Assembly: GCA_949130485.1 (NCBI GenBank)
Contig: OX422183.1
Location: forward strand, 30,742,316 to 30,806,315
Direction: 5' to 3'
Length of the DNA: 64,000 nt
DNA from: Agelas oroides
Taxonomy: Eukaryota; Porifera; Demospongiae; Agelasida; Agelasidae
A program made the position numbers and the translations under genes. This document shows positions 43,453 to 56,600 of this stretch, piece after piece. Position 1 is the first letter of the stretch. Each line of letters begins with the position of its first letter. Below the pieces are notes generated by a model. The model was not told the DNA's origin, did no database searches, and worked only from the letters and a program-made list of their open reading frames with translations.

Positions 43453-44466
43453 GCTATTCACAGCGATTGCATAGAGGGAAAATACTGATAGGTCATATAA
43501 AGTGGACTTGGCAATTTTGAGTGTTAGAAATTCAGCCACAATTGGATATTTTAGATCAACAGATTATCAAGATTACTTATTTCTTGTGAGAATCTTTTCA
43601 TTTATTTCAATCAGTTTGCAACCAATCAATCAACCAATCAATCAGACCTTTGAACATGTCATTTCATTGGGGCATCAATTTGTTAAAGCCACTATACATA
43701 GGGAAGTACTCTATGATGTCACGTGACTTCTTCTGACTTTCACACTAAAATGTTCTGTTGCGTCACTCCCTTCACAGTTTTGCTATACCATACTCACGCG
43801 GTAACCTGAACACACCCATTTTTTAAAGCGAAAGCCCCGTATATTTGCCAAGCACGTATAGCATTTGCTAGTAACAATGACCGCTATGGAGTAACTCACG
43901 CCAGGAAGCCATGGCAATGTGTGCTGTGCCCCAATAGTCTAGAATTTGTTTAGCTACCTCACACTGCATGTATCTGTCAAATCCCCATTGCAGCATGAGT
44001 AACAAATGCCAATGGCAACAAACGAGTGATAATTGTTTACGGTATAGCTTGGTACTTACGAACCTTCGATTTCATTGCACGTTCAGACGCAGTGCGTGTG
44101 ACTTACCATACCTGATACAGAATCTCCTGTGACTTATAGTATAGTACTGATAAGAATTTGCACGTGACTTGAGGTAAAAGATACGGCTTTTTATAAACTG
44201 TGCACAGTTGCAAGGCTTCCCCATTGACTCCCATACATTCGCATGAGTTAGACATATAAACATTAGGGAGGCCTGGAAATGAAGTTACAGTATATCCACT
44301 CAACTCTTCTAACATGAGGGCCTAGAGACACTGCATTCGTGCAATATTGTCCAATGGTATTGCAGCTTGAAAAAATTGCCAACTTGATGTCTGCATGGAC
44401 ACAAGCTCATGCACCCATAATTAAAACTGATAGAGGCAGTTGTCTCTCAAGCAGACAAGTACTTAA

Positions 44467-45419
44467 GGTAGGACAACCTTGAATTGCGAATCGGGCTGAT
44501 TCCGCTCATGAATAATTAATGATTGAGTAACCATAATGGCGCGATTGAAATTCATTGGCTTGTTTACACTTTCCCATGGCGGCAACCGGAATCAACAAGG
44601 GGGCGTGTCCCTTTGATGTGGCCTGTGGCCCTTTGTAGTGGTCTGGCGGCACTTTCATGTGGCTGGGCGGAACTTTGAAAAAATCCTCCAACACTTAAAA
44701 AAACAACAACAACAAAAAAAAAACACAGTAAAAAGATTTTGTAGCTTGAATGTGATGGTTGGCTATTTGTGTGTGCAAAGCTTGCCTGAGTGGGCTTGAA
44801 TGTTTGTGAGTGTGGTGGAAAGGCAGAGAGCCATCCTGGAAGATGGGTATCATCACACAGCTGTCTGGCAAAGGTACTGCTATTCAAACCAACCAAAACT
44901 GAGCCCAGTTACAGAAAGCCCAACTCACCCCCTACAAAACTATGTATGCTTTTTCCCGCTCACCTTTAGGCCAGGGAGTAATGACCACAAACCTACTCCC
45001 TGTCATTGCCCCTAGAATGGAGCCAAGTTACACACATTCCCGCTAGCATAAAATCGGGCGGGGCCTATGAGGTGTGTCGAATTTTTCTTGAAAGCCAGCA
45101 CAGCTAAAATTACTGTTTTTGAGGTCAAATGTGTGTTTTGGCCTGTAGACTGGGATTGAAGTGATCCCAGGACAAATCCATACGTAAAGTTTTTACTTGT
45201 TTTGTGTGTGTGTTGATGATGTGGTCAGACTGGGGGTGGAGCCTTGGAGAGGGTGCAAATTTTTATTTTAGCTGAGGGACTAAAAATTGAGTTTTTTTGG
45301 CATTATCAGGTAGAGAAAGCAGTTTGGTACAAACTTTTTGTGAATCTTGAGTACACTTAGACATTACCTATCCATCCGTCCACATGACTCGGAGATTTGT
45401 GATTCAAGGTTGTCCTACC
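44467..45419. mobile_element. TTAA-flanked TIR element, full copy (piggyBac-like target)
   Basis: The 953-bp element begins GGTAGGACAACCTTGAAT and ends ATTCAAGGTTGTCCTACC-like (GATTCAAGGTTGTCCTACC), flanked on both sides by TTAA (44463-44466 and 45420-45423). TTAA duplication is typical of piggyBac. No transposase is present, so it would be non-autonomous. Within it, 44880-45066 is inverted relative to the copies at 30902-31095 and 54975-55177. Confidence 0.82.
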
Positions 45420-45589
45420 TTAACCCTCACATAAACATCAAATCGGGAGCATCAATCATTGTAGTCACAATAGAAATCAGTTGGCAACGGTTGGGACCAG
45501 GTGCCATTTCCACTTGCGTGAGATTGCGCATGCGCAACCGAAGCCTGCCTACAAGTGCAGTGCATGAATAGTAGTGAGAGAGATAGAGG

Positions 45590-45656
45590 TAGCCTCGTTC
45601 CCAGGCTCTCCCCTCGTCCCGACGAAAAATAAAAACGGAGGGGGAGAGCCTGGGAC
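45590..45656. mobile_element. Short palindrome, TAGCCTCGTTCCCAGGC family
   Basis: TAGCCTCGTTCCCAGGCTCT at the left pairs with GGGAGAGCCTGGGAC at the right around a CGACGAAAAATAAAAACGG loop. It lies just upstream of the decayed NIDO gene. Confidence 0.7.
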
Positions 45657-47479
45657 CGATTCGCACGTGATATCGCGGCACGACGACGACTTTGCACTAA
45701 CCATTGAATAACCTGAAACGTCACTCACGTGAAGACCGTGCTTCAAGTATTATGCATGTTCACAGTGAGCAACACATTCCAGGTTGTGATTGCAACAGAT
45801 GGACAGCGGACATTTGTGTTCTTCATATATGGTGACATAGAATGGGGTTTAGCCAAGTATTGGCTTCAATGCTGGAGATGGTGTCAGGTCTTTTATGGTT
45901 CCTGGTGCACTGTCATCACCAGTCATTAGACATTGAAGAAGGAAGCAATGTTGGCAGGAGAGGAGTGTACATTTATCAAGTTGACCAATGCTCAATAATT
46001 GGTCCTGATGATGGTTAGCAGCCGTATAAGTGATACAGCATTTTATAGGGAACTTTATTAAGCCAACTCCCATACTTTGATGAATACTTGGATCAAGTCT
46101 TTGATATGATCAAGGCTACTAGTCTTTATATATATCATTTGCTAAATTTTGCTTTGTATCCATATGTATAGCTGGCTCTGGATGTGGAGTGCGTGATTGT
46201 CTTAGTCTACCTAATCCAGTAAATGGCCAAGTGAAGTTTCCTGACACCACAGTTGGATCAGTAGCCAACTTCTCCTGTTTTGCAGGCTACACTCTCAATG
46301 GAACCACCACTCACACTTGTGAAGCTGATGGAGAGTGCCAGAGTGGTCTGGGAATCCACCCACTTGTGAAGGTGAGTAATGCTCAATAGTTTTAGAATAT
46401 TGTCTCACAATAGATTTCGATAATATATTAGTTCATATGTTCACAACTTGCAATTTAGGCCATTGTCTCTTTTAGTTCACTGCAAATAGATATAGCCTCA
46501 TTCCCAGGCCTCCCTGTGTTTTGCTGTTCAGTTTGTGTTCAGTATATATAATACACAGAAGCTGAAGAGCTGCAAAAAACAGGGAAGATCTGGGAACACT
46601 TATCACGTGAATACAAGGTGGTGGACGTAAGGGGGGAGGGTCCACACTGAATTTAATTGCTTGACTTCAACATCGAGCACTCCAACTCTAGGCAGGACTC
46701 CAAATGTTCACAAGATTGACTTCACTGATATGAAACTCTCACAATCCATTGCGCTACCATTGGTTAGACCATACAGTGTTGACCAAATCGTTAAGGGAAA
46801 GAGACAGGGTTAGGGATTGGGGCTAGGGAATGCACTACTTTTTTCCCCCCTGGTCTTGCAAAATGTGATGTACATTTTGTTTTTGTTGGTTTGGTAGCCT
46901 CTTATGAATACTTAATAAGACAACCTAACCGTTTCAAACTGGGTGATCCCTATACTGAATGCAAACCGAAGTGGTTTTTGAGTTATCTGATTCTAACTTT
47001 GAGATTTATCCCACCTTGTAGTGATTGCACAGTTTGGTCTTGAGTGTGAGTTGTACAGTACTACTGAGGGAGATGAAGACCTAGAAATATGTGTTGGGTT
47101 TCTGCAGGGAAACATTACACAGTGTACCTTCATTGGCATGTTCAATCAGCTCAGTGTAAGTATCACTTCCTCAAAAAGTTCTTAATGTCTTCACAAGGAG
47201 TGAGTATAGGTATTAATAATGCTGCACCTCTTGTCTGCAGTTCCCTCAGACGTTTTGCCTTTAAACACATCCATCTTGACCGTTGACATTGGAGACACAC
47301 AGGAGTGTGTGCCCATCCAAGTTGTGGATGATGACCTGCTTGAGGACACAGAGTCATTCTTTGTCAGTATCTACCCTGCGAGCTTTGAAACAACAGTACC
47401 AGCCAACAGGAGCTCTGCTAATGTGTTGATTGCAGACAATGAAGGTACTAATAACATAACCCTTGGTTTAGGAGCTCCG

Positions 47480-47570
47480 AGCATCACGTAAAGGCTGGAG
47501 AAAGAAATAAATTGAGACCCAGCTAGGACTTGAACCTGGATCTTCTGAATTCCTGTCAGATACTTTAACC
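47480..47570 (-). mobile_element. tRNA-derived SINE, minus copy
   Basis: On the minus strand GCTTGGTTAAAGTATCTGAC leads to a B-box-like GGTTCAAGTCC and a body AATTTATTTCTTTCTCCAGC, related to the SINE at 28741. It is head-to-head with a plus-strand copy. Confidence 0.65.
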
Positions 47571-47690
47571 AAGCTCCAGTGGTTCAGTTAGCAAGAGCAT
47601 CTGACCGGAATTCAGAAGATTCAGGTTTGAGTCACGGCTGCATCTCTATCTTCAAAATAAAAGAAATCTGCAAAAAAAATAAATAAATAA
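47571..47690 (+). mobile_element. tRNA-derived SINE, plus copy
   Basis: CCAGTGGTTCAGTTAGCAAG and a B-box-like AGGTTTGAGTC are followed by an A-rich tail with TAAA repeats (47670-47693). The two heads form an inverted pair sharing AATTCAGAAGAT. Confidence 0.65.
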
Positions 47691-49599
47691 AAAGCCTTCC
47701 TAATGTAGAAACTCAGGCATCAAGACCATTAGATTAGGCAATTAACTCACTATGTGTGATCATGCAGTAACCAATACTGGGATTAACCATACAACAAGCA
47801 TGTCACCCATCCTACATCAGGTCTTCTGTCCACCCCTTTTCAGTGGTGGCAGTCCAGTATGCTGTTCCTTCCTACACTGTTGATGAAGGTGCCACTGAGG
47901 TCACGGTGTGTGTGGAGCTCTTGGGTCAGGCTGAGCTAGCCCAACCAGTTCAGATGAGAGTGTCAAGCAGCAAAGATGGAACAGCTACAGGTAACTATGT
48001 AGCTATGCTGTGAATGTGCTCATCTACGTACAGTATGATTATTTATTATTCCATTTGTGTGAATTTCTTTATTGTGTTGCAGCTAATGAGGATTTTAGGC
48101 CAGTTTTACAGCTCCTAACTCTCCCAGTGGGAAGTCAGGATCCACACATCGGTTTATATCATTGATGATGAACCAGAGATGAGTGAAGAGTTTAATTGTT
48201 TGTATCAGACGTGGCCGTTGTAGTCGCCACAGACGGAGAAACCACAACTGTTGTGATACAGGATAATGAAGGTAGCTATGAACCCATATTATTAGTGTAT
48301 TAATATAAGTGACTCATGATATCCTCTTTCAACTGCAGAGTTTTTCATCCAGTTCATCAATGACACACCTGATGTGGAAGGGAACCAAGTAACTGTCTCC
48401 TTTACTAGCAGCATGCCTCTAGCTTCTGCCACATGCCAAACCAAACCAAGGCCTGACCAGAACTGTAAGAATGTGGATACAATCATGATATAGCTATGAT
48501 ATGATATAGTATGTACATTAGCTACAATAGCCATATAATTCTTTTATCCATTCATTGACTCCTGATCACCGATCAATTATTATCACTGTATAATACTTTC
48601 ACAGGCATAAATCAAACTGCAGTTTTCACTGGCCTATCTCCAAACAGACGACGCCAATGATGATGTCATTATTACAGCCACATCCATGTTTGGCCAGTCT
48701 GCCTCCATTTTCAGACGGGTCCGATCAGGTGAGAGTGCAACAATTGTGCAGATGTTGCACAAGCCTACCTCTACTATATCAATATTTGAAGCTTGCATGA
48801 TACTCCACTGTATTATGCACATGCAGTTAGTCACATGCAGTTACTCATGCACTTTGAACTCAGGTACTATTAATGACTGCACGGCCCACCTGATCAATCA
48901 AGGTGTTGTGGTCAGTGGAAACTCAGCTACAGTGGAGTGGTAGTGGACAGGTCCTGATCCTATCAACAGAGTGCAGGACTTCCAGTGTTCCCTCGATGGT
49001 GGTACTCGTTCATCCTGTAAGTCAGAAATACTTGTAAATGACAATGTAGCTATTGATTTCGCATTTTAAATGCTCAAAACCAAAGAAAGGTAATTCCTGT
49101 AGTTAGCTGACTTTCAGTAGGTCACCCTCCTCTCTCCTTGAGTGTTAGCCAATGACAATATTACTCAGTGGTAGGCAGTCCCATGCAGTTATAGTTTACT
49201 ACAGTGCAATTAATACGTACAATATATTCACCACCTTACCCTTGTTCTATAGTAACAGAAGGGTAGTATTTTCAATATACTAACAGAAAGTTATATTTTC
49301 AGGACAATATTTTTTTCGTGTGTGTGTGCGTGTGTGTGTGAAGTTTGTGAAAAAACCTTCATAAACAAGCATAAACACTGTGGACAATAAGTTGTAACTG
49401 TACTGCAATCATAAATTGCAGTTATAATACCTGCGTAGAGTTAATAAAGTAATGATATATTTTATTCCTGTAGGTAACTCTCCCCATCAGCTGACTCAGC
49501 TTCCTGTTGGGGAACATGTACTACAAATAACTCCAGAAAGGAGTCGTTGCAGGAGGATACACAGGCTAAATGTTCCATTCCAGATTGAATGACTGACAA

Positions 49600-50320
49600 T
49601 TTTCAACTCATACTAACTAAGCAATAGTTCAAACTAAGCATAGTTCAAACGTTGTTATACTTAGATGACTGACTGGTTTAGCCATATAGGAACTGTTAGA
49701 ATAGAGAAACTGGTATTGCACCCATTGACAATGTTTACTATTGTAGCTACAATCGTCGAGTGCCGCCTTCCCCAGCTATACAGGTTTGATTGCCTGCAGT
49801 GCTTATGCAAAAATGGAGAGGGTTGTTGCAAGCAATCAAAGACTGGAGCTTGGGAAGCCCTGGGAACAAGGCTATCACTATGCAGCATAATACCTCAAAG
49901 CCATATGTACCAATTATCAAACCCGTACTAGACATTTCATCCATGTTTCAACTTTGAGAACGATCTCCACCACCTAACTATGGAACCAATAATTATAACC
50001 TGTGTTAGAAAAAATTACAGAAGTTAAGCCTAACCCCCCAGAAGAGAAAAGTCAGTGTTCTCTAAGATCAATCTTGGTGACCCCTGAGACACATTGCAAC
50101 TACACATGATGCAATACCCAATGCACTTGAACAGAAGACTCATGAAAGTTTTGCAAAAACAAAATCCTCCTGCTCTTTCCCCCCTTCAATAAAAATCATA
50201 AAAAACATTAACATCGTCAGATATACATTTAACATCAGTATGGATATTGGATCATGTCTATGGCCGATCCAAAGGAAAACTGGATAATTATATAAATGTG
50301 CCAGTTGGTGTGGATGAATG
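49600..50320. other. Gene-free stretch
   Basis: A single CCCTGGGAACAAGGCTA half-site is at 49857. No gene or paired repeat is supported. Confidence 0.4.
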
Positions 50321-50325
50321 ATGAA

Positions 50326-50545
50326 TCAGCCAACCTCCTCTGTACAGGAGGCAGTCCTTGGCCAACTCTGACTTGGTTGTGCTTCGGGAGCAGCTGAATC
50401 TCCTTGCAACCCTGCTGAACTCAACAGCTGGGTTAGTGGCGGCAAATTCTGTCCTAAACTGGGTTCAGATGGAGATGGCTGAATGGTGCGAATGTTTCTA
50501 GGTATGTCCCCCAATGCAGGAATTTCACCCAGTTGAATTCCTGCA
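50326..50545 (-). CDS. Candidate terminal exon, unknown protein
   Basis: The minus strand has a strong pyrimidine tract (complement of the purine run 50560-50690), then ATGCAG near 50540 and an open frame to 50326 (GIQLGEIPALGDIPRNIRTI, later a Ser/Pro/Leu-rich part). Composition is protein-like, but there is no domain and no partner exon. It could belong to a transposon or be chance. Confidence 0.3.
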
Positions 50546-50549
50546 TAGA

Positions 50550-53500
50550 TGCCATCCATATTGAAACAAACAAAAGAAAAAGAATGGAGAAAGCAGAAGA
50601 GAACAGAAGATTAGAGAAAATAATTCAGAAATGAGAAAGAAGGAAGAGAGAGAGAGAGAAATGTGAAAGGAAAGATAAGAAAATAAAAAATAATTATGCG
50701 AGAGTTGTGCTTGATCTCATAGAGAGTGTACTACCTATTTGAAGAAATCGAACAAGGATCACACTCTCAGAGAGAGTGGAGAGACAAAATGAGGTAGTAC
50801 ACCCATTTCTCACATAAGATCCAAAGTTATCAATACCACAAAATACCCAGTTTTTCTTTATTTTTATTTTTTACCAATGTTGCAGATACATGGATCCGAT
50901 AAGCACATGACAATGCCCAGAAATCACCATGATTTCCAGCCTTATCCATATTCCTGTGGATCTGCACTGATCCAATTACTTGGATACTCTTAGCATGTAT
51001 CATCCTTTCTCATGGATCATCATTCATCCACACCACCTGGCACATTTATCCAGTTTTCCTTTGGATCGCCCATTGACGTGATCCAATATCCATACTCCAT
51101 GTTGTTATCCATTTCACTGTGGATCACCAATTGACCAAAACCATTTGGCACCCTTAAACATGCCTTACCCATTTTCCATTGTATGTGAAACACCCATCAT
51201 GATCGAGTCACCCTATTACATTTGCCACTGTGGATCACCGATTGATCAATTATACCATTGTGAAAAACACCAATTTGGTCATTTACTCTGGTACTCTACC
51301 ATGCCTTGTCCATTTCTAGATCATCCATTGATCTACCCTATTTGGCACTCTTGCCCTATAGGCCCAAATCCAAATCCCAAATTGGCATTCCTACCATGCC
51401 TTGTCCACCTTGTTGTGAGACAACATTTATACGATCTGCGCATGCGCATGCACCCGTGCGGCGCGCGCACCCACTATCGCAGCACGCGCACCCTCATACA
51501 TCTATATATTCCTCTGACTTTAACCAGATGTATGACATGTTTATCCCTTAAATTTCTTGTTGCATTCACAGTTCAATCAACAACTATGGTGCACCAAGTG
51601 CCCTGGAACAAAACTTTCGTTCACCTGGCAAATAAGCATGCACAATCCAGAGGGTACTATGTAAGGCAGTAGGTCAAGACTCGCTGGACCTCTGGAGCAT
51701 CCTGGGGCATTGTTCAGAGTTAGCTGAAGAGTTGCATGCTAGCTTAGTTCTGATGACATACGTATAGCTTTATCTAATGGCATAATCCAGCTTTAGCATA
51801 AATTCGCCTAAAACCAGCACTTCTGTCACTCAGAGGGCAAAAGCCAGGCAGATGATTTTTCAGTAATTTCAGTTTCAGATGTTGCTTTTGAACTTGAATA
51901 ACATAAAGTGGAATGAGTGGAGGTGATAATTGTGTGAAAGCGGTTGCTAGGGTTACCATCTCCAACAAATAAGTTACATTCCCCAGACAGATCAGCATTT
52001 GCCTTTTGGGGTCATGCTGCTTCGTCTAGGGAATACAACTATTATTTGCAAGGGGATATACAGTCATGTAAATTTTGTTACTGACTTGAATTGGAAACAT
52101 TCACCTGAACATATGTGTTGCTAAACTGCCTGTGGTATAATAGCAATTCATTACTTACTATGGAATTAGGCATACCATAGTTACTAACTTGAAGTGCAAA
52201 ACATCTGCGTGGGCATGTAGGAGTCAGTGAACTGCCTGTGGGATTTCTAGGTATAATTGAAGAATTCGTTCTTACTATGGAATTAGGCTTATCAGTACAA
52301 ATTTTATTAGGCAATTTGTTGCACTTGCACGCACAGGTATCCTAATGCAAGTGTCCAGGTATGAATATTAGAGAACTGGGATGCTGCAACGTGCAGGAAA
52401 TCAGTTCAAGTTTCTTACAACTCTAGTGCATATTAAGCACAGCAGTCATTGCCGACTAGATTGAGCATGCACAATTTTTAATATTTTCTGGTACAGGGTA
52501 GACCATTCTGGTTTTAGTGTCTCTCTCCACCTCTACATTCATGATCAACCAAAGCAAGCAGTCACTACTTTCATCTGTGTGGCAATACTAGCAAACATGA
52601 TATGCTATTTGGTCACCTTAATTGGCCCAGACAGATACCAATCCATGAACTCAAAATCTTGCCATTAGTGTACTTTTTCATCTCGACACATTCATGACCA
52701 ACACTCCAAGCAAGCAGCTATATACTTAGCCTGATGGTGAACATGAAAAAGGCTGCACTTCATTGTATTTGGTTACCGTTATTTAGCTCGGAAGAATACT
52801 CATCCACACACAAACTCACAATCTTAGTTTCAGCTACAGTTTTGCTCATTGTGGCACTCAAAGTGAGCTGTCAGTACAGTTGCCTCTGTGGAGAACATCA
52901 AAGAGAGCACTGCATGACACGCTATTCCTGGAATTTGAATTTCTTACGTTAAATTGGATATTATTTAGTATTAGAATAATTATGGCAATTCTGTAGAACC
53001 AGTTCAGTGCGCATGGGATACAAGCTTTTCTGTGACGGTGCTAAGTTCAACACGATCGGCAGGCAAACTGCGAACGTGATTACCGGGAAACGTCCCTATA
53101 TGGGCCATCCCAGCTAGCTAATTATGTTTCGATCAACTTCCTGTGGCGAAACATACTAACTCGCAGCTGTGGTTTATCTAAATAGCCGGAAGCTAACTCA
53201 GGTGAATACGGGCGGGCGCTATCGGGCTTAAAATTCCGGGACCACGTGGGCGCTAGTGGGGTTAGAGAGATAATTATCGACAATTAACTTAATTAATCCA
53301 GTCCGCTTAGAATGGCTTCCATTGTGACAGTTTATGGAACTTCAAAGTATCTAATTGCCCTCAGTGGCACCGAGGGATGATTAGATTTGTTCTAGCTGGT
53401 CTAGAGACTTGTTTCACTCAGTGCAGTTAACAATTTTGTTGAGGACTAATCTGTACAAGTGTAGTTGAAGTGGCGCACGCCTCTACGCGTGCCTCTGCGT

Positions 53501-53620
53501 TTATCTGATTACCTAAACGCCAATTACATTTGCAATTAGTGTAGAAGCCTTAGGTGTGGTTCTGTGTTTGCCGATCGTGGTCAACTTCAGTTGTTAAGCT
53601 AGTGTGCATGCAGTGCAGAG
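50550..53620. other. Repeat-rich stretch upstream of the metallopeptidase gene
   Basis: It contains a purine tract (50560-50690), degenerate copies of a TGGATCACC.ATTGA...TTTGGCAC theme at 50890-51400, and a CpG-rich patch at 51430-51490. Two related copies containing TTACTATGGAATTAGGC lie at 52112-52190 and 52220-52300. The stretch 53160-53300 is GC-rich (CCACGTGGGCGC) and may be part of the downstream promoter. No gene is supported. Confidence 0.4.
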
Positions 53621-53626
53621 CGCAAA

Positions 53627-56600
53627 ATGGGTGAACAAAGGTTGCTGCTGCACTTTGTTTTCCTTTGTGTGATTCTGGCCAGTGTAGATGCAGTGCTTGG
53701 AGAGGGAGATGAGACTGAGAGCATTATTCGCTGTGCTCATGGCGTGAATGAACAGGTAGGTATATAGGCCTATTAATTCTCAGACTCACTAGAGGCTGCT
53801 AGCTACTGCGAAATCTCTTAGTGACTCCTGCACTTTCTCCTATTTTTGTCTGAAGCTTGTGTACGGAGTCCAGGAAGATGAAAATGGAGCAAGAGGGAAA
53901 AGGCAAAGTGGACAACATTACCAACCATTCAGAATTCACATCCACTATGACAGCACCGTGATGCAGTAAGCATACAGCAAATAATTTACTTTGTATATAC
54001 TCATATTGTTGTTATTAAGCCACTCATATTAGTTTCTCATCCCCCGCCGCCACGCTTTTTTGGGACCCGCCATTAAATTATCGCCATTATGTGTAGTTTT
54101 CGATCTCGTGCTCTGTATGCGTCGGTAATGCTGAGTTGCATGTTGATTTGGAACTCAGCGCACTGTATAAGCCAGCTAAAATATGTATCCTTTCCGAAAA
54201 CATCGGAACGCTCACTCCACAGATGCACACTTCTTTCACAGGAGGTGTGGCCTCTCGAGTCCAGGAGCCGAATCTCTATTGCAGTCGACGAATAATGGCA
54301 TAATGGTAATGGCCGCCCGTCCGCCCGCACTCAAGTGAACCGTTAGATAAAATCCCTGATGAGAAACTAATATACAACAAATAGTGGCCTTATGTATATA
54401 TTCTCGCATTCTCCAGACTCAGCACTATTCAGCGAAACAGACTGCAGGTATCACACACAACAAATATGTATGTTAGTATAGCTATTGACAATTGCTAGAA
54501 TTGTCCTGCACCCTTGCCGAACGTTGCACATGCACCCCTGGGTAAATAATTAATTTCCTTTAAGGTAGGACAACCTTGAATCGCGAATCGGGCCGATTCC
54601 GCTCTTGAATAATTAATGTCAGGTGACCATAATAGCGCGATTGAAATTCATTGGCTTGTTTACACTTTCCCAAGGCGGCAACCGGAATCAACAACGAGGG
54701 CGTGTCCCTTTGATGTGGCCTGCGGCCCTTTGTAGTGGTCTGGCGGCACTTTCATGTGATGTGGCTGGGCGGAACTTTGAAAAAATCCTCCAACACTTAA
54801 AAAAAAAACAGTAAAAAGATTTTCTAGCTCGTTGAATGTGATGGTTGGCTATTTGTGTGTGCAAAGCTTGCCTGAGTGGGCTTGAATGTTTGTGAGTGTG
54901 GTGGAAAGGCAGAGAGCCATCCTGGAAGACGGGCATTATCACACAGCTGTCTGGCAAAGGTACTGTAGAAAGCTGACTTTTCGGGCTTGTAGGCCCCGCC
55001 CGATTTTATGCTAGTGGGAATGTGTGTAACTTGGCTCCATTCTAGGGGCAATGACAGGGAGTAGGTTTGTGGGCATTACTCCCTGGCCTGGAGGTGAGCG
55101 GGAAAAAGCATACATAGTTTTGTAGGGGGTGAGTTGGGCTTTCTGTAACTGGGCTCAGTTTTGGTTGGTTTGAGTGGAAGTATGTCGAATTTTTCTTGCA
55201 AGCCAGCACAACCAAACTTACTGTTTTTGAGGTCAAATGTGTGTTTTGGCTTGTAGACTGGGATTGAAGTGGTCCCAGGACAAATCCATACGTAAAGTTT
55301 TTACTTGTTTTGTGCGTGTGTTGATGATGTGGTCAGACTGGGGGTGAGCTAGGTTCGCGCGCATGCGCTTAATTAGTGCGTAAAGCTCACGTGAAATTGT
55401 GCAAGGGTGTGTCAAATGACGGCCGATATCATGTGTTTATGAACTATGACGTTACATACATCGGCTTTTGAACTGCGCCGTCGACGAAGGACGATCTTCA
55501 GCTCTACATATGTAAGCTATAACTTCGTAGCACGAATTATAGCTTGCCAAATCCATACGTAGCCAGGATAAGTACTTCCAATTCATAGATGCTTTCTTTT
55601 CAAGTTTTAGCGACGTTGATTCGCTTCGAAGTCGCAGGAAGGCACACAACAGGGCAGAATTCAGGCCTTGCACGCAAATAGCAGTGTACGATTAAATATA
55701 CGGCAATATACACGTAGACGTCACGGCACACGAAAGTAACGGAATTCCCGGAATGTCGGGAAATTAAGCTCATGCGCAAACTTGAGTCCAGTTTATTCGA
55801 TCTTTTGATTTTTCCTCGGGTCTCCTAGTCTAGTTTTATCTCTGCTGCATTGCAACACAGTCTTCAAGACACTGGGTCCTCGGGTCCCTGGGTCCCTGGT
55901 CCTCTGGTCCTTGGGTCCTTGGGTCCTTGGGTCCTTGGGTCCTTGGATCCTTGGATCCTTGGATCCTGGGGTCCCCAGTCCCTGGTCCCCTGGTCCCCTG
56001 GTCCCGGGACCCGTCCCTGGTCCTCTGGTCCTTAGGTCCTTGGATCCTTGGGTCCCAGTCCCTGGTCCCAGGGTCCCGGGTCCTTAGGTCCCTGGTCCTC
56101 GGGTCCTTGGGTCCCTGGTCCTCGGGTCCTTGGGTCCCCGGTCCCTAGTCCCCAGGGCCCGGATCCAGTGTTTATAGTCTCACCTCTGATTATTTGAAAG
56201 TTTATTGAAACTCCTTGTAAGTGACTTATTTCTCCCCATTGACAGAATATCATAATGCCAGCAGTTGAATCAAACATTGAAGCTGCACTGAGTGTTATTC
56301 CTGCTGTTTCTCCAATCCTTCTTGAGAGGTGTGCTGCATGCTGAAATATGGTTTAGTACATTACTGTCACTGCGCACCCACACCCGCACTGTAAAAGTCC
56401 TTTATAAAAAAAAGGATACCTCTCGGAACATAGTTTATTTATGACATTTAACTACACAGGCGCACAGACAAGGCTTTATGGACTTTGAGCTAACATGACT
56501 AGTGATGTCCAGAATCTTTCTTTGTTGCAACATGCAAAAATAACATGCAAGATAGAATCTACTGATCTGAAGAGGCTTAGTTACTAATTTACTGTACAAT

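Larger units (their letters stand above)
45766..49592 (+). pseudogene. Decayed NIDO-CCP-Calx-beta extracellular protein gene
   Basis: Exon-like blocks with acceptor/donor sites follow in order. 45766-46015 is a NIDO domain (NTFQVVIATDGQRTFV, IYGDIEWG; then in other frames GFNAGDGVRSFMVPGA and RRGVYIYQVDQCS). 46172-46371 is a CCP/sushi domain (LPNPVNGQV, VANFSCFAGYTLNGTTTHTC) whose end WSGNPPTCE is out of frame through an 8-bp insertion at 46336-46343. Calx-beta parts lie at 47023-47159, 47241-47443, 47843-47991 and 48083-48272 (two shifts; DVAVVVATDGETT in a third frame). 48339-48729 contains EFFIQFINDTPDVEGNQV. 48865-49018 has an in-frame TAG after ATVEW. The terminal exon is 49475-49592. 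Such proteins act as extracellular adhesion or receptor molecules; this copy cannot make one. A SINE pair interrupts an intron at 47480. Confidence 0.82.

Noticed and set aside
55850-56277. Gly/Pro/Leu/Trp-rich frames
   Set aside because: Translation of the TCCTTGGG minisatellite inside an intron.
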